Assembly (NCBI GenBank): GCA_900752545.1
Contig: CAADVS010000073.1
Coordinates: forward strand, 1-44,166
Origin: an uncultured Collinsella sp.
Lineage (GTDB): Bacteria; Actinomycetota; Coriobacteriia; Coriobacteriales; Coriobacteriaceae
Direction of reading: 5' to 3'
Length of the DNA: 44,166 nt
Of the stretch, positions 1 through 8,628 are shown piece by piece (positions within the stretch are counted from its first letter, which is position 1; each line of letters opens with the position of its first letter). The notes under the pieces are model-generated. The model was not told the origin of the DNA, made no database searches, and saw only the letters and a list, made by a program, of their open reading frames with translations. A program made the position numbers and the translations under genes.

Positions 1-1451
1 AGACCGCCTGCCATATCTTGGGCTATACCGGCACCATTACCTCCGAGCAGCTCGAGGCGCAGAACAAGAAGTCGTCGGACGGCAGCGATAGCGCGGCTGG
101 CCAGATCTCGTATCAATCGGGCGATATTGTGGGCCAGGCGGGCGTAGAGATTTACTACGAAAATCTGCTGCAGGGCATTCGTGGTGAGCAGACCGTGAAA
201 GTTGACGCCTCGGGTAATGTGACCGGTCAAGCCGGCGCCGTTCCCGCCAAGGCCGGTTCTGACATTAAGCTTACGCTGGATCTTAAGATTCAACAGGCCT
301 GCGAGACGGCTCTGGCGAATGCCATTGAGCTTGCCAAGACCACGGGTCATAGCGATGCCGGCAACGGCGCCGTGGTGTGTCTCGATCCCAACAATGGTGA
401 GATTCTGGGTATGGCGAGCGAGCCCAAGTTTGATCCGTCGGTGTTCATCGGCGGCGTTTCCAACGACGTGTGGACCGAGCTCAACGACGACAAGGGTTCG
501 CATCCGCTGCTCAACCGCGCCATTAGCGGCCAGTATATGTCGGCTTCGACCATCAAGCCGCTCTCGGCTCTGGCCGGTCTTGAATTTGGAACCTATACCT
601 CAGGCCAGACCACGAACTGCACGGGCTATTGGACGGGCCTGGGCAAGTCATGGGGTAAGTACTGCTGGCTGCATTCCGGTCACGGCACTATGACGCTGCA
701 GTCCGGTATCGCTAACTCCTGCGACCCCGTGTTCTACGATATGGGCAAGGCGTTTTTCTACAACGACCAGCATCCCGAGGGCCTGCAAGAGGTCTTTCGT
801 CGTTGGGGTCTGGGCAAGACCTGCGGCATCGATCTGCCAAGCGAGGGCACGGGTCGCATTCCCGACGCCAAGTGGAAAGAGTCCTACTTTACCGACGCCT
901 CGGCCGAGGACCGCAAGTGGAATGCCGGCGATATGACTAACATCGCTATCGGCCAGGGCGACATTTTGGTGACGCCGCTGCAGATGGCGTGTGCCTACAT
1001 GGGCCTTGCCAACGGCGGCAAACAGTATGTGCCGCATGTGTTCTTGTCTGCTGTCTCGCGTGATGGCGACGGCGATGCCTACAAGTACAACGGCAAGGGC
1101 AAAAAGAAGCGCCTGGAGGCCCATATCAATAGCGATGCCGACCTGGCGCTGGTCCGTAACGGCATGCACGATGTGATTTACTCGGCGTCGACTTCGACTG
1201 CCGCGCACTTTAACTCCTTGACCCCCACGGTCTACGGCAAGTCCGGCACGGGCGAGAAGAGCGGCGAGGACGATTACGCGTGGTTTTGCGCCTACGCGCC
1301 GGCCGATGAGCCCAAGTACGTGATTGTCACTGTCTTGGAACAGGGCGGTGGTGGCTCCGATACCGCGCTGCATGTCGTGCGCGATGTCCTCGGTGCCATC
1401 TATGATGAGCCCGACACATCTTCTGCCACGGGCGATTCCTCGGTTCGATAG
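1..1451 (+). CDS. mrdA: Penicillin-binding protein 2-type transpeptidase, 5' end cut off by window
   Basis: Class B penicillin-binding protein that cross-links peptidoglycan on the outer face of the membrane. The frame is open from base 3 (reading ACHILGYTG, typical of the linker before the transpeptidase domain), so the N-terminal anchor lies outside the window. Numbered from the TTG at 18, the three active-site motifs are complete: STIK with nucleophile Ser177, SCD at 234-236 (SxD is usual in elongation-type PBP2) and KSGTG at 408-412. The next gene is its SEDS partner RodA, 9 nt downstream, so the pair probably forms the elongasome glycan polymerase/transpeptidase unit. The elongation rather than division role is inferred from the RodA neighbour and the SxD motif. 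Confidence 0.93.
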   Translation, partial: TACHILGYTGTITSEQLEAQNKKSSDGSDSAAGQISYQSGDIVGQAGVEIYYENLLQGIRGEQTVKVDASGNVTGQAGAVPAKAGSDIKLTLDLKIQQACETALANAIELAKTTGHSDAGNGAVVCLDPNNGEILGMASEPKFDPSVFIGGVSNDVWTELNDDKGSHPLLNRAISGQYMSASTIKPLSALAGLEFGTYTSGQTTNCTGYWTGLGKSWGKYCWLHSGHGTMTLQSGIANSCDPVFYDMGKAFFYNDQHPEGLQEVFRRWGLGKTCGIDLPSEGTGRIPDAKWKESYFTDASAEDRKWNAGDMTNIAIGQGDILVTPLQMACAYMGLANGGKQYVPHVFLSAVSRDGDGDAYKYNGKGKKKRLEAHINSDADLALVRNGMHDVIYSASTSTAAHFNSLTPTVYGKSGTGEKSGEDDYAWFCAYAPADEPKYVIVTVLEQGGGGSDTALHVVRDVLGAIYDEPDTSSATGDSSVR

Positions 1452-1460
1452 GAGGTTGCG

Positions 1461-2687
1461 ATGGATTTTTCGCCGGCGGACCTGTTCCGCTCAACTAAAA
1501 CCGGTTCTCGCAGCAGCCTGGACCGTGTCAACAAGCAGCTTTCGGCCTCGCGCGGTACGTTTCGCCAGAAGGTGCACATCGGCGTGCTGCTGGCAGCCTT
1601 GGCGCTCGTAGCCTATGGTGCCATCATCATTTGGTCGGCCTCGCAGTTTAAGGCCGACGCCTCATTCTCGCGCCACCTGTTGGGCATCGGCATCGGTACG
1701 GTGCTTGCGGTGCTCGTCTGGCGTACCGATCTGCGCGGCATCTCTAACTTCTCGACGGCGCTGCTCGTCATCGATCTCATTGTGATTTTCTCGCCTAAGA
1801 TTCCGGGTCTGTCCTATACGGGCGGTCTGGGCATGACGGGCTGGATCAAGATTCCCGGTATCGGCCTTACCTTCCAACCGGTCGAGCTTGCCAAGCTCAT
1901 CACGATCTTCTTTATCGCCACGCTTGGTTCGCAGTACAACGGCCGCATCGATACCGCCCGCGACTACATTAAGCTCTGTGGCATGCTCTCCGTTCCGTTT
2001 TTGGCCGTCGTCGCCATGGGCGACCTGGGTTCGGGCCTGGTCGTGTTGGTGTCGGGTGCCGTTGTGATCTGCATGAGCGGTGCGCGTCGCGAATGGGTGC
2101 TGTCGACCTTGGCGCTGCTTGTGGGCCTGGTGGCGCTCATCCTGGCGCTCGATTCGGTGCTCGATTCTCTTTTGGGCCATGACGTTTTGATCAAGCAGTA
2201 CCAGATGAACCGACTGACCGTCTTTATCGACCCCGATAATGCCGATTCGGATGATGCCTACAACCTGCAGCAGTCGCTCATTGCCGTCGGCTCGGGTGGC
2301 TTTTTCGGTAAAGGGCTGGGCCATGCGACGCAGTCTGCCGGTGGCTTTCTGCCCGAGTTCCACACCGACTTCGTCTTCGCCTTCCTGTCCGAGACGTTCG
2401 GCTTCTGCGGCTCCTTTTTGCTCCTGTGCCTCTACGTGCTGCTGATTTTCTCGACGATCCGCGTTGCCTTTAAGTGCGAGTCGCTGTTCTTGCGCCTATC
2501 GTGCGTGGGCATCGTCGGCATGTGGGCGTTCCAGACCTTCGAGAACATCGGCATGTGCATTGGCATGATGCCGATTACCGGTATTCCGCTGCCATTTATT
2601 AGTTTTGGTTCGTCCTCGATGATGATTCAGTTGCTGACGGTGGGTATCGTACAATCCATATGGCGGCATCGTTCGGGCGCCGCGTAA
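1461..2687 (+). CDS. rodA: RodA/FtsW-family (SEDS) peptidoglycan glycosyltransferase
   Basis: Integral membrane lipid II polymerase of 408 residues. About 35 hydrophilic N-terminal residues precede roughly ten hydrophobic segments. The family signature is present in the C-terminal half: GGFFGKGLGH, then PEFHTDFVFA (the conserved periplasmic P-E-x-H-TDF loop), then GIPLPFISFG near the end. The ATG is preceded by GGAGG that overlaps the stop region of the PBP gene, so the two are co-translated. Known SEDS proteins work with the adjacent class B PBP; RodA rather than FtsW is chosen because of that PBP2-type neighbour. Confidence 0.92.
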   Translation: MDFSPADLFRSTKTGSRSSLDRVNKQLSASRGTFRQKVHIGVLLAALALVAYGAIIIWSASQFKADASFSRHLLGIGIGTVLAVLVWRTDLRGISNFSTALLVIDLIVIFSPKIPGLSYTGGLGMTGWIKIPGIGLTFQPVELAKLITIFFIATLGSQYNGRIDTARDYIKLCGMLSVPFLAVVAMGDLGSGLVVLVSGAVVICMSGARREWVLSTLALLVGLVALILALDSVLDSLLGHDVLIKQYQMNRLTVFIDPDNADSDDAYNLQQSLIAVGSGGFFGKGLGHATQSAGGFLPEFHTDFVFAFLSETFGFCGSFLLLCLYVLLIFSTIRVAFKCESLFLRLSCVGIVGMWAFQTFENIGMCIGMMPITGIPLPFISFGSSSMMIQLLTVGIVQSIWRHRSGAA

Positions 2688-2705
2688 CCGCTGGAGGGGT
2701 TTGCT

Positions 2706-3635
2706 ATGAAGATTCCCGTGGACAAGCTGACCCGCGTCTTTAAGATGGGCGCGACCACCAAGAAGGATTCCGACACGCCGGTTCGCGTGTCCGTCTACCT
2801 CGATTCGTCTGCCTCGCGTTTTTTGGTCGAGACGGTGCGCGATGCCTTCGTGCCGCAGACGACGTCGGGCATTGTGCGCGTTGAGCGCCTGGGTGAGGAC
2901 CGTATCGTCCCCAAGACCGATACCGATGTGGTGCTGGTGCTTTCGTGCGGGTCTGACCGCCTTGAGAGCGCCGTGCAGGAACTCGTGATTGCCGGCGCCC
3001 CCGTGTGCGTGCTGGCCGAGTCCGCTGTCGAGGTGCCTTTTATCCAGGAGTCCACGCCCATGCTCGGCGCGGTGGCGGCTACCGATAAGACGTATCTGCT
3101 CGAGACGCTCGCTCGCTGGATTCTCGACCGCACGGACAAGGAGACAGCCTTTGCGGCGAACTTTGCCTTTATGCGTATCGCCGCCGCCAACCGCATCATC
3201 ACCTCGTGCGCGCTTACCAATATGGCGACGGGTGCGCTGGTGTTTTTGCCGGGGGCCGATTATCCCGTTATGGCGCTGGCGCAGGTGGGCATGCTCTTTG
3301 AGCTCGCGGCCATCTTTGGACGCGGTATTAAGCCCGAGCGCGGCTACGAGGTCGCGGGCGTGCTTGCCGGCGGCTTGGTGCTCCGCGCCGTCACCCGCGC
3401 CCTGGTAAAGCAGACGCCGCATATCGGGTTTGTCGTCAAGGCGCTGACCGCCGCCGCGGGCACCTATGGTATGGGCCGTGCGCTCGTTTCGCTGTATGAG
3501 CGCGACATCGATTACAGCCGTGCCAACGAGGTGGCTGCCGCCACGTTCTCGCGCGTTCGCGACCTGGTGACCACGGTTGCCGGCGCTACTCGTCCCATGG
3601 GTCCCTTTGAGGACGCATCCGATCTCGCTGCTTAG
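2706..3635 (+). CDS. Uncharacterised DUF697-like membrane protein
   Basis: 309 residues, function unknown. The N-terminal ~120 residues look like a small alpha/beta domain with alternating hydrophobic strands (VRVSVYLD, TDVVLVLSCG, APVCVLAES). The C-terminal half holds hydrophobic helices, including a stretch around residues 155-200 with the pattern ANRIITSCALTN...PGADYPVMALAQVGM, which resembles DUF697 (the YcjF/GTPase-associated membrane domain), and two more near 220-275. Start ATG follows GGAGGGG. It lies 18 nt after rodA and 9 nt before the radical SAM gene, so it is probably co-transcribed with both. The DUF697 assignment is by eye only; a standalone DUF697 protein without a GTPase domain is noteworthy. 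Confidence 0.6.
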   Translation: MKIPVDKLTRVFKMGATTKKDSDTPVRVSVYLDSSASRFLVETVRDAFVPQTTSGIVRVERLGEDRIVPKTDTDVVLVLSCGSDRLESAVQELVIAGAPVCVLAESAVEVPFIQESTPMLGAVAATDKTYLLETLARWILDRTDKETAFAANFAFMRIAAANRIITSCALTNMATGALVFLPGADYPVMALAQVGMLFELAAIFGRGIKPERGYEVAGVLAGGLVLRAVTRALVKQTPHIGFVVKALTAAAGTYGMGRALVSLYERDIDYSRANEVAAATFSRVRDLVTTVAGATRPMGPFEDASDLAA

Positions 3636-3644
3636 GGGTTTCTT

Positions 3645-5522
3645 TTGCGCGCTGTGTACCAAGACTGTTTTCATTTGATTGAGCCCCTGCTCGCAAAGGT
3701 CGAGAAGCCGAGTCGCTATATCGACCATGAGTGGGGCACGCTCTCCAAGGCCGATGCCGACTATCGTTGCTGCATGATTTACCCGGATGTGTACGAGGTT
3801 GGCCTGCCCAACCAGGGTATTGCCATCCTGTACAACATCCTCAATCAGGCCGAGGGCATTTCCTGCGAGCGCGGCTATGTGCCGTGGCCCGATATGGGCG
3901 ATGCCATGCGCGAGGCTGGTATCCCGCTGCTGTCGCTCGAGGGCGCAGCACCCGTGGCCTCGTTCGATATCGTCGGCATGCACGTGCCGCATGAGATGGC
4001 CGTGACAAACTTTCTCGAGGCCCTCGATCTAGCCGGCATTCCGCTGCTGGCGGCCGACCGCACCGAGGACGACCCCATCATCATTGCTGGTGGTCCCTCG
4101 GTCTATAACCCCGAGCCGTATGCAGCCTTCTTCGATGCCATCCTCATTGGCGAGGGCGAGGAGTCGCTGCTCGAGGTTTGCCAGCTGCATCGCCGCTTGC
4201 GCGACGAGGGCGTCTCGCGCGCTCAGATTGTCGAGCAGCTCGCGACGGTCGGTGGCACCTATGTGCCGTCGCTCTACGAGGTGCGCCATGACGAGCCCTG
4301 CTCGCCGCATGGCTACACCGTGCCGCGCGAAGGCAAGGACGTCCCACCGGTGGTCTACAAGCGCGTCGTTGAGGACTTTGGCGCTACCAATCCGTTGTCG
4401 CAGTCGTGCGTGCCCTACGCGCAGCTCGTTCACGACCGCCTGTCGATCGAGATTCTGCGCGGTTGTGCCCGCGGCTGCCGTTTTTGCCAGGCCGGCATGA
4501 CCTATCGCCCGGTGCGCGAGCGCTCGGCCGACCAGATTGTGTCCTCGGTGATCCAGGGCCTGGAAAAGACCGGCTATGACGAGGTGTCGCTTACCTCGCT
4601 TTCGACCACCGATCACTCCTGCATCCGCGATGTGCTCGGTCGCCTTAACCGCCGTCTGGAAGATACGGGCATTCGCGTGTCCATTCCCTCGCAGCGCCTG
4701 GATTCGTTTGGCGTGGATATGGCCGAGTCGGTCGCCGGCGAAAAGAAGGGCGGCCTGACCTTTGCCCCCGAGGCCGGCAGTCAGCGCATGCGCGACATCA
4801 TCAACAAGAACGTGACCGAGGAGGACTTGGACCGTGCGGCCAAGGCGGCCTTCGAGGCGGGCTGGAACCGCATGAAGCTCTACTTCATGATGGGCCTTCC
4901 CGGCGAGCGCGACGAGGATATCGTGGCCATCGCCAACCTGGCCGACCATGTGCTCGAGCTTGGCCGCTCCGTGGTTCCCAAGGCGCGTCGCGGCTCCATC
5001 TCGGTGTCCATCTCGGTGTCGGTGTTTATCCCCAAGGCCGCCACGCCGTTCCAATGGTGCCCGCAGCTCGATTACGATGACGTCAAGCGTCGCCAAAAGC
5101 TGCTCATCACGAGCGTGCGAAACCGTGCGGTCCGCGTGCACTACCACGATGCCGAGACCTCGCTCGTCGAGGCCGCGCTGTCCCGCGCCGGCCGTGACAT
5201 GACGCCTGTCATCATCGACGCCTGGCGTGCGGGCTCGCGTTTTGACGCCTGGGTGGAGCATTTTTCGCTCGACAACTGGAAAGAGGCAGCGGCCAAAAAC
5301 GGCATCGACCTTAACGAGCTCGTGCACCTGCCCTATGGGCTGGACTGGCATCTGCCCTGGGAGCACGTGAGCCCCGGTTGCTCGCGTGGCTTCCTCGAGC
5401 GCGAATACCGCCGCTCGCTGGAGGGCGTCACGACGCCCGACTGTACCCGCACCTCGTGCACCGGCTGCGGAATCTGCCCCACGCTCCATGCCAAGAACGT
5501 ATTGATGGGTGATCGCGCATGA
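3645..5522 (+). CDS. TIGR03960-type radical SAM protein with B12-binding-like N-terminus
   Basis: 625 residues, TTG start 8 nt after AGGGG. The N-terminal ~200 residues resemble the cobalamin-binding Rossmann domain of this family (EVGLPNQGIAILYNILN, then FDIVGMHVPHEM, then IIAGGPSVYNPEPYA). The radical SAM [4Fe-4S] motif is at Cys274, Cys278 and Cys281 (CARGCRFC). A Cys-rich C-terminus (CTRTSCTGCGIC) suggests a second metal or cluster site. The gene overlaps the next by 4 nt (ATGA), as is usual for the TIGR03960/TIGR03936 pair. Genes of this pair are known to sit close to rplU-rpmA, as here, which suggests an RNA or ribosome modification, but the substrate is not established. Confidence 0.88.
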   Translation: MRAVYQDCFHLIEPLLAKVEKPSRYIDHEWGTLSKADADYRCCMIYPDVYEVGLPNQGIAILYNILNQAEGISCERGYVPWPDMGDAMREAGIPLLSLEGAAPVASFDIVGMHVPHEMAVTNFLEALDLAGIPLLAADRTEDDPIIIAGGPSVYNPEPYAAFFDAILIGEGEESLLEVCQLHRRLRDEGVSRAQIVEQLATVGGTYVPSLYEVRHDEPCSPHGYTVPREGKDVPPVVYKRVVEDFGATNPLSQSCVPYAQLVHDRLSIEILRGCARGCRFCQAGMTYRPVRERSADQIVSSVIQGLEKTGYDEVSLTSLSTTDHSCIRDVLGRLNRRLEDTGIRVSIPSQRLDSFGVDMAESVAGEKKGGLTFAPEAGSQRMRDIINKNVTEEDLDRAAKAAFEAGWNRMKLYFMMGLPGERDEDIVAIANLADHVLELGRSVVPKARRGSISVSISVSVFIPKAATPFQWCPQLDYDDVKRRQKLLITSVRNRAVRVHYHDAETSLVEAALSRAGRDMTPVIIDAWRAGSRFDAWVEHFSLDNWKEAAAKNGIDLNELVHLPYGLDWHLPWEHVSPGCSRGFLEREYRRSLEGVTTPDCTRTSCTGCGICPTLHAKNVLMGDRA

Positions 5523-6331
5523 GTGAGCGCCTGACCGACAACCCCACGCTCTTTAGACTTCGCGTTCGCTATGGCAAGCGCGACCGTCTTAAGTACCTGG
5601 GCCACCTCGAAGTGATTCATACCATTGAGCGCATCGTGCGTCGCGCGGGGCTGCCCTATGCCGTGACGCAGGGCTTCTCTCCACACATGCGCGTGGGCTT
5701 TTCGTCGGCGCTGCCGGTGGGCACGTCGTCGACTTGCGAGTGGTATGACCTGTTTATGACTGAGTTCGTCGCGCTCGACGAGGCGTTTGAGCGCCTGGCG
5801 GCGGCATCTCCGGCCGATTTGGCGCCTATCGAGGCCGCCTACATCGACGTGCGCACGCCGGCGCTGACGGCTCAGCTTACGCGTCTGTCGTACCGCATCG
5901 ACTTGCATCTGGACCCCGAGGCTCCCGTGAGCGCCGACGAGGTGCGCGCTGCGATCGACACGCTGCGCGCCGGCCACGGCATCGACTACGCACGCGGCAA
6001 AAAGAGCAAGCGCCTGGACTTGGATCATACGCTCGTGGGCTATGAGCTCACGGCGGGGGAGTGCCCGGACCATCTGGTGCTCATGCTCGACACCCATGCC
6101 GATAACGAGGGCTCCATGCGTCCGGAAATTTTGCTTTCTGCCGCTGATGTTTTGTTGCAGGGCTTGACCCCGGGCGTCGATGCACCTATTGTTTCCACCG
6201 GTATGCAAGACCTCGTGACCATCTGCTCCTACGATGTCGAGCGTCAGAATCAAGCATGCGAGGACGACGAGGGCCGACTCGTCAGCCCCATACCTGTGCG
6301 AACTTGTGGATTTGCTCCACATACTCGTTGA
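5519..6331 (+). CDS. TIGR03936 / DUF2344 radical SAM-linked protein
   Basis: 270 residues, starting at the ATG of an ATGA overlap with the radical SAM gene. The N-terminus matches the DUF2344 pattern: RLRVRYGKRDRLKYLGHLE, then RAGLPYAVTQGFSPHMRVGF, then ALPVGTSS. In many bacteria this protein is encoded next to, or fused with, the TIGR03960 radical SAM protein, and it is presumed to be its partner; no reaction has been assigned. The C-terminal ~25 residues are poorly conserved in appearance, and the stop codon overlaps the -35 element of the rplU promoter. Confidence 0.85.
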   Translation: MSERLTDNPTLFRLRVRYGKRDRLKYLGHLEVIHTIERIVRRAGLPYAVTQGFSPHMRVGFSSALPVGTSSTCEWYDLFMTEFVALDEAFERLAAASPADLAPIEAAYIDVRTPALTAQLTRLSYRIDLHLDPEAPVSADEVRAAIDTLRAGHGIDYARGKKSKRLDLDHTLVGYELTAGECPDHLVLMLDTHADNEGSMRPEILLSAADVLLQGLTPGVDAPIVSTGMQDLVTICSYDVERQNQACEDDEGRLVSPIPVRTCGFAPHTR

Positions 6332-6356
6332 CGGGGGTATTATCGCCTGCTACTAT
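6328..6356 (+). promoter_or_regulatory. Promoter of rplU-rpmA
   Basis: TTGACG at 6328-6333, 17-bp spacer, TACTAT at 6351-6356, preceded by TGC (extended -10). The -35 overlaps the stop codon of the upstream gene. Predicted transcription start is near 6363, giving a short leader of about 36 nt before the rplU ATG. Confidence 0.7.
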
Positions 6357-6398
6357 ATTCGGCTGTTGCACTAACTGATGCATGAAGGGCAAGTAAAC

Positions 6399-6773
6399 AT
6401 GTACGCAATCGTTAACACGGGCGGCAAGCAGTACAAGGTCGCCACCGACGATGTCATCACCGTCGAGAAGATCGAGGGCAATGAGGGCGATAAGATCACC
6501 CTGCCGGTTATCTTCCTCAACGATGGTAAGAAGATCGTCACCGATCCCGACAAGCTGGCCAAGGCCAAGGTTACCGCTCAGATCGTTGAGCAGTTCAAGG
6601 GCGAGAAGCAGCTGGTCTTCAAGTTCCACAAGCGTAAGCGCTATCGTCGTCTGAAGGGTCACCGTCAGCAGCTCACCAAGCTGAAGATCGTGAAGGTTCA
6701 GGCTACCTCCCGCGCCAAGAAGGCTGTCAAGGCAGAGGCTGAGGCTGTTGCCGAGGCTCCCGTCGCCGAGTAG
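6399..6773 (+). CDS. rplU: Large ribosomal subunit protein bL21
   Basis: 124 residues beginning MYAIVNTGGKQYKV, the universal L21 start. An in-frame ATG at 6378 is rejected because the family start is at 6399. The core ends with the basic KFHKRKRYRRLKGHRQ motif typical of L21, which contacts 23S rRNA. The last ~18 residues (AEAEAVAEAPVAE) are an Ala/Glu-rich tail beyond the usual ~103-residue length. First gene of a two-gene unit with rpmA behind a clear promoter. Confidence 0.96.
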   Translation: MYAIVNTGGKQYKVATDDVITVEKIEGNEGDKITLPVIFLNDGKKIVTDPDKLAKAKVTAQIVEQFKGEKQLVFKFHKRKRYRRLKGHRQQLTKLKIVKVQATSRAKKAVKAEAEAVAEAPVAE

Positions 6774-6806
6774 ATTACACTCGTAACGAAAGAGTAGGTA
6801 TACACA

Positions 6807-7064
6807 ATGGCACACAAAAAAGGACTCGGTTCCTCCCGTAATGGCCGTGACTCCCGCGGTCAGCGCCTTGGCACGAAGCGCTATGCCGGCCAGACGGTAA
6901 CCACGGGCACGATTCTCGTCCGTCAGCACGGCACGCACATCCACCCGGGTGAGAACGTTGGCCGTGGCAAGGACGACACGCTGTTCGCGCTGGTCGACGG
7001 TACCGTTGAGTTCCACAAGGGTATCAAGCACAGGGTCAGCGTACGCCCGCTCGCGAACGCGTAA
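6807..7064 (+). CDS. rpmA: Large ribosomal subunit protein bL27
   Basis: 85 residues, starting MAHKKGLGSSRNGRDSRGQR, the highly conserved L27 N-terminus that reaches towards the peptidyl-transferase centre. There is no cleavable Firmicutes-type N-terminal extension, so no Prp-type processing is expected. HIHPGENVGRGKDDTLFA is intact. It follows rplU after 33 nt and is followed by an intrinsic terminator. Confidence 0.97.
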   Translation: MAHKKGLGSSRNGRDSRGQRLGTKRYAGQTVTTGTILVRQHGTHIHPGENVGRGKDDTLFALVDGTVEFHKGIKHRVSVRPLANA

Positions 7065-7089
7065 TTCACCCTTCATAGAGCACATATGT

Positions 7090-7133
7090 GGGAGGCACTT
7101 GAGTTTTAGGATTCAAGGGTCTCCCTCTTTTTT
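7090..7133 (+). terminator. Intrinsic terminator after rpmA
   Basis: GGGAG (7090-7094) pairs with CTCCC (7121-7125) and CTTGA (7098-7102) with TCAAG (7113-7117), with a small internal mismatch and a 10-nt loop. A T-rich run follows at 7126-7133. The obgE ribosome binding site lies directly behind, so obgE expression must rely on read-through or on a promoter hidden in this short gap. Confidence 0.75.
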
Positions 7134-7149
7134 GTAGGAGGCGATTCTG

Positions 7150-8625
7150 TTGTCACAGTTCACCGATATCAGCCGAATTAACGTTTGCGGCGGCGACGGC
7201 GGAGCCGGATGCATGTCGTTTAGGCGCGAGGCATTTGTTCCCAAGGGCGGCCCCGATGGCGGCGACGGCGGTCGTGGCGGCAACGTCGTCATTCAGGCCG
7301 ACGCTCAGCTGTCCTCGCTGATCGATTACCGCTTTAAGCATCACTTTCGTGCTGAGCGCGGAACGCATGGCCAGGGTGCCCGCCGCAACGGCAAAAGCGG
7401 TGAGGACCTGATTTTGAAAGTCCCCATGGGCACCGTAGTCCGCGAGCTCGATCCCGAGACGCAGACCCCGATGTTCGAGATTGCCGACCTGGTGCACGAC
7501 GGCGAGCGCGTTGTCGTGGCGCCCGGTGGTGCCGGCGGTCTGGGCAACACTCATTTTGTGACGTCGGTGCGTCGTGCGCCCGCGTTTGCCCAGCTGGGCG
7601 AGCCGGCCGAGGAGCACTGGATCGAGCTCGAGATGAAGCTTATGGCCGATGCCGCGCTTGTGGGCTTTCCCTCGGTCGGCAAGTCCTCGCTCATCGCGCG
7701 TATGAGCGCCGCCCGTCCCAAGATCGCCGACTACCCGTTTACCACGCTCGTGCCCAACTTGGGCATGGTGCGTGCCGGCGAGTACTCTTATGTTGTCGCC
7801 GATGTCCCGGGTCTTATCGAGGGCGCGAGCGAGGGTAAAGGCCTAGGCCATCAGTTCCTGCGCCATATTGAGCGCACGGCTCTGATCATGCATGTCGTTG
7901 ACATGACGGGCGGGTTTGAGGATCGCGATCCGGTTGAGGACTATCGCATCATCAACCGTGAGCTCGAGCAGTATGGTGCCGAGCTTTCGGAGCGTCCGCA
8001 GATCGTCGTCGCCAACAAATGCGACGCTCCGGGTACGGCCGATAAGATCGCCGACCTTAAGCGTGCGGCGCTCGACGATGGCCATATGTTCTTTGCCGTG
8101 TCCGCTGTGACGGGTGCCGGTCTCAACACGTTGATGCTTGCCGTGGGCGAGCAGGTGGCTAAGCTCCGCGCTGAGCTTGCGGTCTCTGATGAGCCGGTCG
8201 ATCTGCGCGATGAGGAGTGGGAGCGCCGCCGTCTGCAGCGCGAGAAGCGCTTCCGCATTGTCCAGGAGGAGCCCGGTGCCTTCCGCGTGGTCGGTCGCGC
8301 CATCGAGCGCTTGGTTATCCAGACCGACTGGGAAAATGAGGAGGCCGTCATCTACCTGCAGCATAAGTTTTCCCGCATGGGTGTCGACGATGCGCTCGAA
8401 AAGGCCGGCTGCCGTGCCGGCGACGAGGTTCGCATTTGCCAGCGCGCCTTTGACTTTGAGGGCGCCGAGGACTTCTCGGAGTTCGAGGACGGTAACGAGG
8501 ACGTCGCCGTCGAGGTCGTTGACGTCGCCGATGATAGCTTGGAGGCTGCCGACGCGGTGGATGCCATTGACGGTACCGATGACGCTTTTGCTGCGGAAGA
8601 CGTCGAGACCCCGGAGGGCGAGTAA
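7150..8625 (+). CDS. obgE: GTPase Obg/CgtA, ribosome assembly
   Basis: 491 residues, TTG start preceded by TAGGAGG. Domains in order: glycine-rich Obg fold (~1-160, e.g. GGDGGAG, GGDGGRGGN), GTPase domain with G1 GFPSVGKSS at 172-180, G3 DVPG at 218-221 and G4 NKCD at 289-292, then an OCT domain (~345-430). About 50 strongly acidic residues (Asp/Glu/Ala/Val) trail the OCT domain, which makes the protein longer than most Obg proteins. Obg acts in late 50S assembly and stress signalling. It heads the obgE-nadD-yqeK-rsfS run. Confidence 0.96.
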   Translation: MSQFTDISRINVCGGDGGAGCMSFRREAFVPKGGPDGGDGGRGGNVVIQADAQLSSLIDYRFKHHFRAERGTHGQGARRNGKSGEDLILKVPMGTVVRELDPETQTPMFEIADLVHDGERVVVAPGGAGGLGNTHFVTSVRRAPAFAQLGEPAEEHWIELEMKLMADAALVGFPSVGKSSLIARMSAARPKIADYPFTTLVPNLGMVRAGEYSYVVADVPGLIEGASEGKGLGHQFLRHIERTALIMHVVDMTGGFEDRDPVEDYRIINRELEQYGAELSERPQIVVANKCDAPGTADKIADLKRAALDDGHMFFAVSAVTGAGLNTLMLAVGEQVAKLRAELAVSDEPVDLRDEEWERRRLQREKRFRIVQEEPGAFRVVGRAIERLVIQTDWENEEAVIYLQHKFSRMGVDDALEKAGCRAGDEVRICQRAFDFEGAEDFSEFEDGNEDVAVEVVDVADDSLEAADAVDAIDGTDDAFAAEDVETPEGE

Positions 8626-8628
8626 GCC

